Source: Portunus trituberculatus
Taxonomy: Eukaryota; Arthropoda; Malacostraca; Decapoda; Portunidae
Direction of reading: 5' to 3'
Assembly (NCBI RefSeq): GCF_017591435.1
Contig: NC_059268.1
Coordinates: forward strand, 12,539,184 to 12,603,183
DNA: 64,000 nt
The notes beneath the pieces are model-generated. The model did not search any database. It worked only from the letters and a program-made list of their open reading frames with translations, and was not told where the DNA came from. A program made the translations under genes and the position numbers. Shown piece by piece: positions 16,464 to 30,868 of the stretch (the first letter of the stretch is position 1; every line of letters starts with the position of its first letter).

Positions 16464-16965
16464 GCGCTGAATGCTGACTGCAGAAAATGTAGTATTATCA
16501 GATGAAGTTTCTTTTTTCTCCCCTTCAGATATACATTCTGAACGCTAAGCTCTGGGTGGTTCAGAAATGTTTTCCAGCCTTTCTTTTTTTGCACCCTAGG
16601 TAAAAAAAAAGAGAAAGAAAAAAAAGAGAAAAAATCCTCTTAAAATCTTTGTTTCTTTGCAAATCCTCTTTCTTTGTGCGGCCTTGAAAATCCTGGAAAA
16701 CTGTTTGGTCTCTTCATCACGATAACAATGAGGCTCTACCTTTCATTAATGCTTTTCCTTAGCCGACATGAGCAGTGATTATAAATACACACTCTTAGCG
16801 TTCTTAGCCTCCAGTCTGTCGCCTCAAAAATTCCAGACCCGACTCTCGTTGTATTCTGGAAAATCTCGTGTGTGGCGGTGGTGGCCTGGACTGTCCCTGG
16901 AACACGATGCGGCATTATTTTCCCTCTCAGGCCCGGGAATGCTATTGAGTTGGGACACTGTGGCT

Positions 16966-17438
16966 GTGGTGGTGGTAGTGGTGGTGGTGGTGGTGGTGGT
17001 GGGAGGCACTGTGTTGCTGCAATGGTGTGTGGTAGAGCTGAGTGCAATGCTTCTGTGTGGTGTGTGGTGAAATTTTATTAGCTGTAGGTGGTGGTGGTGA
17101 GGACGTATTTCTGTGTCTGTGTTTATGTGGTAGAGAATGAAACAACGTTATGCTGTGATGCTATGCTGTCTTCCGTTTGTCTGTCTGTCTGTCTGTTAAC
17201 GTGTTGCAACAGAATACTGCTAGTGACGTGACTGTCTTGGTGGTGGTGGTGGTGGTGGTGGTGGTGATAGTGGTAATGGTGTATATCAGGTAAGGAGGTA
17301 GGTAAGGAGCTTCGAGGTGATGGAAGAGGAAGAAGGGAAGGAGAAGGAGGATAAGGATGAGAAGGAGGAGGAGAAGGAAGAAGGGAAGAGACGAGGTTAG
17401 TTGTGGAAGATAGGTGAAGCGAGGTGAAACGAGGCAAT

Positions 17439-17478
<40 letters not shown>

Positions 17479-17480
17479 CG
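16966..17480. repeat. (GGT)n, (GGT)n and (GT)n cluster
   Basis: GGT at 16966-17001 and 17238-17267, a purine-rich GAAG/GAGG stretch at 17300-17395, and GT at 17439-17480. Confidence 0.93.
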
Positions 17481-20315
17481 AATGCGGTGAGCAGGGCGAA
17501 TATTCCACCTCAGGGAAATGGAACTGAAGCAGCGAGTAGGTTGAAGGTATGAATTCTGTAGGCACGACATGTTCAGGTAGAGACCTTGAAATGCATCCTC
17601 CATTCCCACCGCCACCCGCCGCCCGCCGCCGCCCCGCCACGCTACAAGTCTCGGCAGGGACGCAGCGGCCGTCTAATGCTCATCTGTTAGGCTAGCCACG
17701 TTCCATCTTATTCTGAAAGTCTCGCGTCCCAGTATTTTTTTCCGCCGCCATGAGGGACTGAATGCCACTTGCCTGCGGGAGGAAAGCTTCCCTTCCTGCT
17801 TCTCTCGGAAACAACCCGAAGCTCGCGAGATGTTTGGGGGAAAAATTATGATGCCTGGTTTACTACACACCTGCTCTTGCGAGGGAAGTGCTTCCAGCCG
17901 TAAATTTCGTTCATTCACTCCCTCCACGCGACTCGAGATGGTACCGGAAAGGGTTTCGAGACGCCCCGAGAGTTTCGAACGTGTTGAAAAGTCATAGGTG
18001 CGGGACCACTATAACGCTGCGCCATTACAAAGGTGTTCCTCCGTTGCGGGGGCCCTCCTTCCTCCCGATATAGTGGCGCATAATGGCGGCAAATCAGAAC
18101 AAAAGAGTCCCATATAAAAGTTTCGTTTTTGGGTACATGCGTATAGTTTGCGTGGTGGCTTTCATTATATTCTGGGGACACAGGGTACAAGTCAGCACAT
18201 AAGAACACATTTTCTTTTTCGCAAGGCACATTATAACACATTTTTTCAAAGATTAGGTTTTTTTTTTTATTTATCTTTCTTTTTCTTTTTCTTTACAGGG
18301 AGGCACAGCAGGGTACACACACTATCAATTCTGAACAGCACCGTACACCTCTGGCAGTGTTACGGGCCTAGCTCAAGATCCCCAGGTTGGTGAAGGCGCG
18401 GTCAGGGGAGGTGCATGATATGGCAGTCTTGGGAGCGTTAACGATAAGTGGTGTTGTGTCACGACTTCTTTCTTTCGTTCCCTTCAGGCGTTGCATCACC
18501 TGGCACTCAGCTCGAGCGTCGTGTCTGGGTGAGGCAGTTGACAGTTGTAATTTCAGTCAATGCCGGGAGGAAATCTAAAACATCTCAAACGTAAATGTAA
18601 AAAATGAAATAAAAATGACGAAATTTATGCTCTGACAAAATAAGCAAGGTATATTTGTCCACACTTACTGAATTTCTATTTATCACTTTATTTCTTAAGC
18701 TGGAGGAAGAGGGGCTTAATGCCATCAACTAAGTCTGCTCCTGGAAGTTTGCATGTTGAATCTAAAGCAACGCACTGCACTGGTTCATGACGGAGTAACA
18801 TGTGAGCTTCGGCTACTCGTTGATGGTTCAAGACTCAATTTCAGCGTGACTCGAACTTGCTCTGTCAGATTTCGTCCTCGCACAGCCGTACCTTTGTCTT
18901 GTCCCTCTGTTGCGTCAATGATGGGAAGCGAATACTATGTTCCTCAATGGATGGAAAGAGAGAGAGGGAGAGATGTTCATACTTATTAATCTTCATAAGC
19001 AACCCTGACCTTCATTCCTACGATATATGAATGAATGAATCAAATCTATACGCCAGAAAGATAACGAAATATGAATGTAGGAAATCTGTACACTGGAAAG
19101 ACGAAGAACAAAGAGGTACAAGGAGTCAGAAACCACAAGTGAAAAGGGGAAAACGTAGAAACGAAAAAAGAAAACTATAAAAAAACAAAACAACAAAAAA
19201 GTGAATAAATAAAACTCCGAACTGGTAAAATTACGCGTCACTTGCCGTCACAACCAGATGGACTTGAGCCTCTCCACCGCAGACCAAGATTTCCCACTCT
19301 GCTCTACCCCTTTCTTCCTTCTCCTCCTTCCCATGCTCCTTCTTTTCCTTCTCTTACAATCTTCCCACGTTCAGATCCTCCTTTCAAATTCCCTTTCCTC
19401 GTGTTTTTTTTTCTTCTGTTCCCTCGTTTAAGTTCTCTTTCTTCTTCCCTTCAAGTTCCTCGTTCAGCATTAACGTGTGTATTTTGTGCAGCCCCAGAAA
19501 ATGGAAGAGATCTGGTACCGTAAACATGACATGGTAAAGCAGCATCGCCACGACCTGAAGAAGCCACGCATTGAAGAAGAGGAGCAGCACTTCTTCATAA
19601 TAGCAAGCCAAGACTCGTTAGAAAAGTTTGTCCCGCAGAGGAAAGCGAACGACAGAGCACCACAGGGACCACAACGCACAGCAGTTACAAAGATGCTCAA
19701 AATTCTTCTCCCACTGATGAAAAGAACGCAGGAACAGTATTGCCACAGCCACCACTCATGTAAACAAACAGAGGGAAATTTCTCAAAGTCAAGTTATACC
19801 TAAGACCAAAGGCATCTCTCCAAGTGGCATTTCTCTGTTTCCCCACATTTTCATCCTAAGCTTCGTGACAAGGACAGAAACAGCGCCAGCAACACTCCAC
19901 AAACGGGGCTTAAAAAAAGGGTCCCTCTCTGCACAGCTTTGCATTACAGCTTGACTTTCAGTGACAGCAACAAATATGAAGCGGAGGTAAACGGGCGGAG
20001 AGGGAGGCCAGTGTGCACCGCCACCGCCGCTCACTGCCACCTGAGCAACATTTCAGTGCCGTCGTGGAAGGAAAACAATGAAGAAAAAGGCAATAAAAAA
20101 AGGCAGCACACCACAACGAGATGGGGGAAAAAATAGGTGAAAAAAAAGGTCTGGAGCGTGGCAACCAACCTTATAATACCTGACTGACAAGCGTGACTGA
20201 AGCTAAAAACGGGTGAGCTTAAAACATCGCCACGTCAGGAGTGGAAAATGCACCAACAGCATTCACTCACTCTAGGAAAGACTTGGTTGCCCAGAACATC
20301 CGTGGCTTGTGGCGG

Positions 20316-20316
<1 letters not shown>

Positions 20317-20401
<85 letters not shown>
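20317..20401. repeat. (GT)n microsatellite
   Basis: 85 bp of GT. Confidence 0.97.
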
Positions 20402-20402
<1 letters not shown>

Positions 20403-20568
20403 CCCTTCGTAAATTAGGCTCTCACACTATGAAATAATAGTTATATGCTCTGTCTAAATCCACATCATCCATAAATACTGTCTAAGTCGCTGTCTCTCTG
20501 TTTGTGCGTCTCTTCTCGTCCTTGTCTTTTCTTTTTTTCACTAACCCTCTTCCAGCTGTGTCCCCTCC

Positions 20569-20680
<112 letters not shown>

Positions 20681-20881
20681 CGGCACCTTTCTGTTCCGCA
20701 GCACAGGCGAACCAATGACCAAAAACGAGTAACAAACAGCACCGCCGCCACCAAAACACACAACAAACATTTTCCACACGTCGCCAGGAACAGCTTGCCA
20801 ATTTATATTATCAATAACCCGCGGCGCCTCTGTTATACCACGACACTGATGCTGCCCTTCCCGCTGACCGCCGGCCGGGGA

Positions 20882-20900
20882 GCGCTGAGCTGCTCAGCGC
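20882..20900. repeat. perfect 9-bp inverted repeat in a GC-rich patch
   Basis: GCGCTGAGC-T-GCTCAGCGC is a perfect palindrome with a one-base centre. It lies in a CpG-rich patch (about 20815-20925). An E2F-like GGCGGGAAA lies about 13 bp downstream. Confidence 0.7.
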
Positions 20901-22565
20901 GGCCTCACAAGGGCGGGAAATTGACCAATATATTTCTGATAGAAGGGAGTGAAAAGGTGAAAATTACCACAGCCGAGGAGGGTCGAGGAGTAATGGGCAG
21001 AGACACAATGGAGTGAGGGGCGAGGGTGTTGTTGTTCCCAGGCCCACCACCACGGCCCTCCATCCGCCTCCTAACCTGCCTCCTCCACCCAACTTCACCC
21101 TCAAACGTCGCTCCTCCTCCACCTGCCAGCTTTCTCCCTACCACACTCTCCACCGCAACGAAGGTCCACGTCCACCACCAGCACACGCCCCTCACAGATA
21201 CATTCTTTACCTCCACGCTGTCTGCCGCCTCATCTACTGTTCCAACTTCCCGTCCACCCTAATGCCTGCCTGCCGCTTCTCCCACACCTTCCCGTCTGAT
21301 GTTTCTTAGTTTTCAAGCCCTATGTTTCAGTTCCCGGCAAGAAACACAGCGTCTTGAGGGCCTGAGTGTATTCCCTCATCACGCTACGTGTGGCGCGTGT
21401 TTCATATCCTCATCCTCCCTGGCGGCACATCAACACACCGAGTGGAACTTTCGTAACTTCAATATTTGAAGTGAAACTGAGTTTCTCGGATTTATTTCTT
21501 CCCTTCAGGAAATTTAAGGGAGTTCTATGACTCACACGTCTGTCTGCTTGCCTCGCCTGTTCTCCTACCTGACGTCTAGGTACCTACTTCCCCTACCCTC
21601 GCTGCCCTCCTCACAATCAGCCACCGGGGCAAGACATTGTGGCAGTGATGTCGTGAGGAAGGACGAGGCCATTTACCTTTCATCGATACACATTACACAG
21701 GCACGTCGTCATTGATTACTAGAGATCGAAATCGGTCACTCAGCCCTGGCCAGTAACCACTACGCAACATTGCCCGGGCAACTCACAAAGGCTGAGAACA
21801 GGGCACATCCCACCCACACAGCTCCCATCCCCGTCCTGCACCACCACCCTGCCCCCGCAGCCCACACACTCATTCCTCAGCACCCAAAACCCACAGCGAT
21901 GTACTAACGACTCCGTGGGGTGACATTGCCAGGGTCGCGGTATTGCTCTTCTCCCCAGCAGGAAGTAATCACATTCCCCAAGGGGCCTTGAAGAGGGGAC
22001 GCCTCCGCAGGTACAGAGAGACGAGGAGATCTTACCACGTATTAAGGTTCTATGGTCTTCCCTTGCGTCATTAAGAGTATTACGGGTATATTGAGGCAGT
22101 GGGGCACAAGGTCTTCATTAAATTTGATGGAAAACATGGAATCTGAGAAGGCTGAGTTTGGTGCGACTTGGAGTGAAGGATTCCTTCCCTCCTTTCAGGT
22201 CTGGTCTTGAAGGAATATTGTTTGTTTTTTTCTACATCAGTTACAGACGACCCTTTCTAATCTCTCTTTGGAGACTACCAGTTAGTTTGTTTTTTCACAT
22301 TTTTTTGTTGTCTTTAGCCCGTCTTACATGGAAAATCTTTGAATTATTTAACATATTTCTACAAATAAGATCTTCATTTTGAATTATTGCTTTACTACTA
22401 CTGGTACACTAACTGGCAGACATAATATATTCTCGAAGTACTTGTAAATATTGTCTATCGAGTCATATTGCACATATCATCAACCACAACTTTCCTAGTG
22501 AATAGTTTTAGCATTAGAAATAACAAGGTAAAAAAATAACAGAGAAAATAGAAGATTATACATTT

Positions 22566-22567
<2 letters not shown>

Positions 22568-22630
<63 letters not shown>
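22568..22630. repeat. (GA)n microsatellite
   Basis: 63 bp of GA. Confidence 0.97.
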
Positions 22631-22631
<1 letters not shown>

Positions 22632-23020
22632 GCTGATGCCTCCACAAGACATATGGGCGGCAGGGGCACGGCGGGATAATGGGGGTATAATGGGACGAGG
22701 TGCTTACAATTTATCGCGCCAATAAATCACTTACTCTTATTAATATACACTTTTTTCCCCTTTCCATATAATATTATTCAAAAGTGATGCATCGTTGGTA
22801 TTCATGATGTCGTAAGGACCTTTAAAGAGGTATATATATAAAGGGCTATGTGTTTCTTATTGGGGACTTTAAATGTGTTAAATATTCTTCCCAATACAAA
22901 GAAAATGATACGTTGATGATAAGTTACACGAAATATGAAACTTAATCCAATACAACGCAGTAATTGAATCTAACGTCATCCATACCAGAGTGAATAATTA
23001 TTTTTTACATTTCGTGCTTT

Positions 23021-23365
23021 CAATTCAAACGTTGTGACATATTTTCCAGTAACGTTCTTTCCTGTGACACTTTTTTTTTTATGATATTGTATTCCAGTGT
23101 CGTGTTTCGTGTCTTTTTTCCTCCCAATTCAAAGTCAGTGACGTATTTTCCAGTGGTATCTTTCACAGACATATATCAATCCCTATTCCATTTAGTTTTT
23201 TTCCTAGGGCCACTTCATTTCCCAACCCAAACTCCGTGACATATTTTCCAGCGGCAGTCCTTTTCTCTGTCAGTAACATACATTGATCTCTGCGCCATTT
23301 TAGTTTCTATTTCCGTGACCAAATAATTTCCAAATCCAAAACACGTGACATTTTCCTGTTGTCAT
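23021..23365. repeat. degenerate minisatellite, about 100-bp period
   Basis: Four diverged units start near 23021, 23125, 23223 and 23331. They share CAATTCAAA...GTGACATATTTTCCAGT and pyrimidine-rich spacers (TCTTTTCC). The spacing is 104, 98 and 108 bp. Confidence 0.6.
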
Positions 23366-23753
23366 TCTCTTTTCCATCTTCTTTCTAGTGACTTTGAAAC
23401 TAATACCACTTTTTGACACCGCTATTTCTTTCCTAGGCTACAAACGAAAGATAAATAGTTAATATGTGGGTTAGAATAAAAGAAGTCATCAAGGTAAGTC
23501 AAAGTAGTCACGTTGGCTTTAAAACAGAGTATAGCAGGACCAACTTTCAAAGGCGACAGCATGAAGAGGCGGAAGAGACGGCTTAGTGGGTTTAGGACAG
23601 AGGTGAGATGAAACAGTTAAGATAGTTTAGCTGAATTACGTAGTTTAGCTGGATTAGTGTGGGATGAACAAGTCTCTGTTATTCTGAAGATAGGAAAAAT
23701 GTGCACAGGCATTATATAGAAGGTATTTAGCTGTTTAAGGTCATTTTAAGATA

Positions 23754-23927
<174 letters not shown>

Positions 23928-24031
23928 TAAAGTTAGCTCAATATATCCTTCCCAATAAGTAATTCATAAAGAAGAAAAAAAAAAGTGTGTATTTACTTCC
24001 ACAGATGTTTAAATACTCGTCCTACCTCTTC

Positions 24032-24066
24032 CTCCTGCTCCTCCTCCTCCTCCTCCTCCTCCTCTT
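24032..24066. repeat. (CTC)n repeat
   Basis: About 35 bp of CTC. Confidence 0.95.
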
Positions 24067-24970
24067 CTTTAACACCTGTACACCTTCAATGCATCACCGG
24101 AAGCTCTTTAACAATCACATACTGCTTCACGACCTTCCCTTTGACACAAGTTGCATATTTAGCCCCTCATGAAACCCGGCAGTCTGGTTCACTCCTCATT
24201 ACAATTAGCATCATTATCAACACCAGTGCACCTTCAACAAAACACGTCCCTTTAAGCTCGTACATACTTCAAATGTCATTCCAGGTGTTTTGACAAGTAA
24301 TTTTTCACACATCTCTTAGTGGAATTCAAGTTTTCTTTTATTCTTCCCTTCTCCCCCATCCTCCCCACACGTTCATGGTTCCGTCAGGCTCTCATTCACA
24401 AATCAGCCGCTTCTGGGAGACCTAAAGGGGAGTGAGCGCGGCGCGGGGACTGCATAGTGGCCCCTAGGAGTGAGTCAGCTTCAAAACAGGGAGTGAAGCA
24501 GTGAATCCCATACTATGTACACGCGGGGCCAGAAGTCTTGTAACCTGACGCTCTTATTTCCACTTAGCGTCTTCCTTCTTCAGTCATACGTCCTCTGATC
24601 TAGGAATCCTATACTTACGGTTAAGGGGAAACAGTTAAATTAGTGGAAAAATACAGGAACACATTGCAAGCACATATCTTTCCTTGTGAATCATCGTGTC
24701 TCTTAATAAAACTCAAGCGTGACGGCTGGTCGGTACTGACGGGGTTGTTAACGAGGTGTGGTGTAAATTGTTACCGTGTCTAGTTAACAATTACTGCGAC
24801 ATGACAGTAAGAGTAATGGAGAATTGATGTGAAGAATGTGCACGAGTATAGAGTGTGTATGGTTTATTGCTTAATTCTTCGGCGCCTGTCATCTATTTTC
24901 ATATACTCGTAGGAATGTTTCATAGTTATTGCTGGAGAGTTATGTATGTTTCCCGCTGACTGATGGCTGG

Positions 24971-25164
24971 GGTGGTGATGGTGGTGGTGGTGGTGGTGGT
25001 GGTGGTGGTGATGATGATAATTATGATGATGAGGAGGAAGAGGAGGCGGAAGAGGAGGAGGAGAAGGATGAGGAAGAGGAACAGGAACAGGGGGAAAATG
25101 ATGATGAGCAGTAGTTAAAGTGTTGATATTTCAATTATGAAGACTATTTACATGCACATTTGCT

Positions 25165-25234
<70 letters not shown>

Positions 25235-25372
25235 GAGAGTTTTTTGCACAATTTACTGTTATTTCACTTTGATGTACATAAAAAATACCACATACATAAG
25301 TAGTTTCCATCACCACCACTGCCACCATCATCACACTACCAACACCACCACCACCACCACCACCACCACCAT
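24971..25372. repeat. (GGT)n, GAG-rich, (CA)n and (CAC)n cluster
   Basis: GGT at 24971-25010, acidic-codon-like GAG/GAA at 25030-25110, CA at 25168-25232 and CAC at 25338-25372. The GGT and CAC arms are complementary across 360 bp. Confidence 0.94.
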
Positions 25373-25881
25373 CACCAGATCACTGAGGAACAAATGATAG
25401 CCTATCGTCATTCACCATCACTTCTATCACCTATTCCATTTCCCTCTGGCCACTGTATTTTCGAGTCTCGTGTCTTTATTTTTTTTTCTTTACCTTGACC
25501 TAAATTCCGAAGCCTTTAGCAGCCGCCCCCTCAGCCTAACTGTCCACACGCTGCTGCCTCCACGCATAACATGACCTATTCGCGTCCATTTTTCTTGTTA
25601 ATGGTACACATAATATTACCCAGATAAATCCTTCCCCTAATCCAGGACGCTCTTCTCTCTCGCGCCAAGTTAAGCTCAACATTTTTCTTCCTGCTTGAAC
25701 GTTCCTTTCTTTCGGCTACAGAAGGTATTGGTGATGTATGTTCTTGGTGTGAAAAGTGACAAGAAAGTAAATTATTTCATGGTTTTTATATTCACTGGAC
25801 ATAAAAACTAGCAATTACTTTTTCGATAGCTTTGGGATTCACGATTTGTGTCTACCATTCGCTTAAGTGTAGATTAATTCC

Positions 25882-26101
25882 TTAACCGCTTCAGTACCAA
25901 GACGCGTTTCCATGTTCATCCTGCTTACTATTTGGTGATTTCAAAAATTTTTAGAAACTTATGTAGGGTATTGAAATAGTGAGAACTGTGGCTATTAATC
26001 TTCTGACCTCCACAGACCCTTCATAATGTCAAAAAGAAAAAAAATGGTCTATTCGTACAAAATCTCTTAGTAAAAATGTGTCCGAGTATCGAAGGGGTTA
26101 A
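25882..26101 (+). mobile_element. piggyBac-like MITE, copy A
   Basis: This 220-bp non-coding element is bounded by TTAA on both sides. Terminal inverted repeats start TTAACCGCTTCAGTACC on the left and end TATCGAAGGGGTTAA on the right. TTAA ends followed by CCC are the hallmark of piggyBac-type elements. It has no open frame, so it would be non-autonomous. It shares its internal sequence (CTTCTGACCTCC, GACCCTTC) with the three other copies. Confidence 0.8.
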
Positions 26102-27757
26102 ATTCCTTTTCGCTACCAGATACCTTTACGAAAATTGTCTTAATCAAATGTTATTTTACCTTTCTCTTTTCTATCTACAGTAACACAGATTTATTATATT
26201 TTTAAGCTTTCTCGCTGTGTTGTAAGTAGAAGTAATGCGATTAGTTCCTGAATATCTCTCCGAAATTTGGTGCTTGGTTTCAGTACATTTCAGTGGGAGA
26301 GCGCCGCTATAGATATTTTCACATCCTTGCTCTCCTAGGCTGGCTGATTACTTATTCACTATACGAATATCAAACACATGATCGACAAGGACACTACAGT
26401 TATCTGCTTTGAGCGTCAACAGAAGCTGCTATTTATCACTCCTTATTTGTCACTTCTCCCAAGAATAAACGTAACAGGTCAGCGGAAGAAGCACTCTTTT
26501 ATCGCTGTTTCGTAGACGGTCACTGCCTGCTGCGTACCGTAATTTTCCTTCTTTTTTTGTGGGAGGGAGAGAGGGAAGGAGGAAAGGACATGGTGGGGGA
26601 GGTGGTGGGCGGAATGCATTCTTTACCGTCACACTTAGCCTCAGCCCTAAGAGTTGGCAGCCTGGCCACGCACACACAGCACGGCATTACATTTGGACCT
26701 ACACGAACTGGCAGCGATAAGACCAACAAATATAGAACACAATGGCAGCTGGAAAAGAAAGAAACAACTAGACTTGAAGTGGGCCAATAGTTTTTCAACG
26801 TAATGACTGATGGTTATCTTGATTTAGCCGGAGAGAGATGTGCACTGAAATAGATTAAGTGGGGAAAAATTTTCATATCAATTACGAACTAAAAAGGTGA
26901 GTGGGTAAAGATCCATTGAACAACCACAAGGGTACGTCACTGGTTAACAGATTCACTTTCATTACAGCGGTCAGTCATTCACACCTACATATTACCCACT
27001 CACCGTCTGCTGGTCACGCTCATCGATTTACATCCACATTTGCTCACTCAGCTTGTCGCCAGCTCAGGGATTCCTAACCTGATGGCCGAGGTACTTAGGA
27101 TGTGTGAGATCGACTTGAGACTCTACGAAATTTGGAAGGGCTACAGAAAAAGGGGAAAAGGTAACCGTTCTCTGCTTATTGACTGGGGACTTTTAAAGGA
27201 TCGAGTGACTAGTGACTGTGTCTTAGGTTTAATCTAACCGAATATCCTGATTTTAGTAAAGAAAAGCCACAATTGTGTTTAACCGCTCACAATTTCTTTA
27301 TTTCATGAGAGCAAGTCTTCTGAGCATTAATCATCCCAACACAAATCCTGACATAAAAAAGGACGCTGCTCAGTCTCGAGGATGATGTTCGTGTTGTGCT
27401 GTCAGCCTTCGGTCTCATTACGAGAATGTTGTGCTCTAAACATCAATCGTAACTCCCACAGTAATTATGAAATACACATTTAGTGATTTAACCTCGTAGT
27501 TGTCCAGCGCGCTAGTTAATTTATTTCACAGTTGTTTTGTAACTCAATTCATGTATTTAATTTAAATTTTTGTTATTCAAATTATGCTATTTTAATGAAA
27601 CCAGTAATGGAGTGAATATTTTTCTATTCTTGAATGAAAATGCTAACACTGTAAATTGCTTCAGTATGACATAACTGGCGTATTCAACACAATGATGAAA
27701 AGATGGCAGAATTTCTAGCAAGGGTCAAAAAAATGTCTCGCAAATAAGGTTGTAAAT

Positions 27758-27846
27758 GAGTCGACCAAAATTATGAAGAACGTGGTGAGTGTACACACAT
27801 TTCATATTTTCAAGAGAAGGTTGGATAAATTTATGTATGATGAAGA
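27758..27846 (+). pseudogene. possible LINE reverse-transcriptase C-terminal remnant
   Basis: The plus frame reads KNVVSVHTFHIFKRRLDKFM and then a stop. The pattern VV...F.I/FK.RLDK is common at the C-terminus of CR1/jockey-type LINE proteins. It is very short, with no reverse transcriptase motif upstream, so this could be chance. Confidence 0.3.
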
Positions 27847-30399
27847 CCGGTGAAGGTGGACGATAAATCTGCGTATGGTGAAATTTGAAGCGTTCGATTC
27901 AACTTGCCTTTTGCATGTTCAATTTTTACTTTGTCTTATATTCACCTTCAGAAGGATGTTTCGAATTCTAAAAAGTCGAGATCCTCTCCCAGACTCAACC
28001 ATGGCACTTATTCCCCGCAACAAGACATCATCCAGCTGGTGAGTGTGGCGAGTTGATCTGTGTGTGGCGTGGCGTTGGTGCTGCTGCAAGGAGAGTGGAG
28101 TAGCGTGGTGTCCCTGTGGATATACTTACCTGGAGCTACAGAGTAATACGCTCCCAGTAACCTCATCCCACACACACAAACACATCAACACGCCTCACCT
28201 CTTACTGGAGTTATCACACATGAGTGAACATCAGGGTGAGATTCAGCGCAGGGAGTGCTAAGTGACAAACAAGGATGTACACCTGGCCTTGTTATTCTTC
28301 CATTATTACCAGTGCCTTACACATTCATCTGCTCCAGCACGGCGCTCTTCCCTCACTTAGTGAAGCGCTCAGGACAACGCGAAGGCACTCTAGTTTTCCT
28401 ATATTGCGTCAGGCAACTCGTATTGTCGTCATCTGCAGGCTTCCCTGCGCACACAAGCACCGTCTTTTGCTTTGATTATTAAGTAAACCATTTCTCTTAC
28501 ACTCACAACGTGATTATGAAGGAGTGCTACAATTTTTCAATAAAGGCTCTGTGGAGGATTTATCTATTAATTACATGAAAACTTTGCTGTCCATCTTTCA
28601 TCATTTATACACTCATTCTGATTACATCTGCGACTCACACCACTCAGCTTTATCTTTCAGTACTGACAGGTTAATCACAATCATGTAGTGGATTGTCATT
28701 ATTGTTAAGATCTTTTGTTGAGCGATAAATTAAATATTTTGCTTGGGACAATATCTCAGCTGGTGAAGGCCTTTGTCAAGCTGTGCGAATCCATATATCT
28801 TGCGTTTCCAAACCAGCGTGCCACAATCGCACCTTCACACGCTCCTCACTGATTGAGAGTTTATATTTATTTTCACTGTTGCCTCACACTAACCGCTGCT
28901 TGCACCTGACAGTCTCCCGCACCTGTGTTCCTCTGCAGGCAATTTTAATTTCGTCAAAAGCATGAAGCCTGGCAATGTTGACACCTTTCACGTAATGTTG
29001 ACTGGACAGAAGAGCGCTTAGGAAACATTCGGATCATGTTTTTCATCAACGTTAATTTTTTTCAGAAATGCGGGTAACGTGACCCACTTCTGTCAGAGTA
29101 ATTATTTTTCCTTTATCTTTTACATGAAAGGCGAAATATGAATACGAAGACAAGTTACGGATCTTAATTAGTACACCACAAATATGTCTCCGATTTTGCA
29201 TTATTCATCATCAGCCTTGCGTGGTGTCATTGCCGAGGAAGGGATGCAAACCTAACATATCTCACCCCATCACGGCGCCCCTCACGGCACACGCTGATCC
29301 CTACACTCGAACACCACTCCTGATCCGTGTCTTTGCTTACAGTCAACACAGACACAACAGCCACTACCAGTCTTGTTCAATTCGCTGACACAGAATAGTA
29401 CTCGTGTGCAATTATTCAGGAGTTAATACGTTTGTAGACCTATAGTTTGTCGTTTTCCTCAGTCTCATCAACCTTAGGTGTCGTGCTAAGGTCGATCGGG
29501 TGAAGAGGAGCACCTGCCTTGCCTGTGTCCTCTCCTGGTGCCTAATTGTGGTGAAGCGTCGTCCCCAGCGTGGAAGGCGACGCTGCAGCTGTGTGCGGCG
29601 CTAAATGGAGACAACATCACCATTAGGCATCTCCAATGGCCGTTACAGACGAAGCTCCTCTACACAAATTGCCGTCACGTCAACCACTCTGGCCACATAA
29701 TTGGTGCAGCTTCGCAGCGGCCCGGCCACTGCCAGCCTGGAATGCACAGCCGCAAACAACCCCGATTATTCAGACCATGATGCTGCTCCGCCCGCCGCCC
29801 TGGCACCCTCATGAAGCACTGTCTCATTTCCTCATCACTTACTTACGGTGTCGCCAAAATATTTCACAACTTGAGTTTGCTTCATGCAATTGTACCTCAG
29901 ACGCGTAAACATTTTTTCCTTGTTTTATATCTTTACAAACTGCCTCCTAAACTTTAAAACAATATTAACCTCATTCCTTCAGTTACTAAATTTCATATGG
30001 TATTGCACGTACTTACGATAACAATATGAAATTACGTCATAATCATTCATTGCTTACTATTAACGACTGAAGTTTTAAGCCCCGCGGAATTCATTGAAAC
30101 CTTTTTATTCTGTTTTTCTGTTTCATTTACAGCTAAATGAATCCTCAAGAAACACTGCATGCAGTGACTGTGACGCTTGGTGTTAGAGTGCTGCCGATGG
30201 TGTGTTCAGGTGGTGGTAGTCTACACAGCTGTTTACACACGCGACACACTTGCCATCAGAAAATGAATGAATGAGCAAGTGCAGCAACAAACAGGTGTGG
30301 ATAGATCACAACCATCGAGGAGCAAACGCCAGATAAAGGTCACGAGTCATTACCCAAGCGTGCATGACATCTTGGGTGCACGCGTGAGTGAGTCGTCAT

Positions 30400-30800
30400 G
30401 GGGATGTGAACCAATCGTGAGTAGTGGTGGCGGGGGTCCCAAGCCGCGCGGGCCAGTCTGCGCCAGCCACGGGGGGCGCCACCAGTCACCTAATTGCCGT
30501 GGTGGCATTACTCGGCACACCACACACCACACACCACACATGCGCTGCCATCCCACCTGCCTGCCGAGGTGTCGCTATTACTGCGCCTCGTTCTTCACAC
30601 ATTAAAATGCCATTTGCGACGCCGAGCCTCTCCCGGCGGACCAATAGGCGGCGCGGAGATGGCGGCCCCACTCCCAATTTGTTAAAAGCTCGCCAGGAGG
30701 GTCGCGCTCAAGGTGGCTCCAGCTCCTTGCTCCCCTGCACCGCCACGCGACCCTCGCCAGCTGCACCGCGGAGCCGACGTACCACCACACTGCACACGCC
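30400..30800. promoter_or_regulatory. GC-rich island with CCAAT and YY1/Pho-like motifs (tentative)
   Basis: This region is GC-rich against an AT-rich background, with CCAAT at 30641, GCCATTT at 30609 and ATGGCGGC at 30659. It sits in intron 3, about 1.5 kb on the 3' side of exon C. The motifs are visible; a regulatory role is inference only. Confidence 0.25.
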
Positions 30801-30830
30801 AACACCGGCACACCCACACCCACACTCACA

Positions 30831-30832
30831 CA

Positions 30833-30866
<34 letters not shown>
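30831..30866. repeat. (AC)n microsatellite
   Basis: 36 bp of AC. Confidence 0.96.
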
Positions 30867-30868
<2 letters not shown>

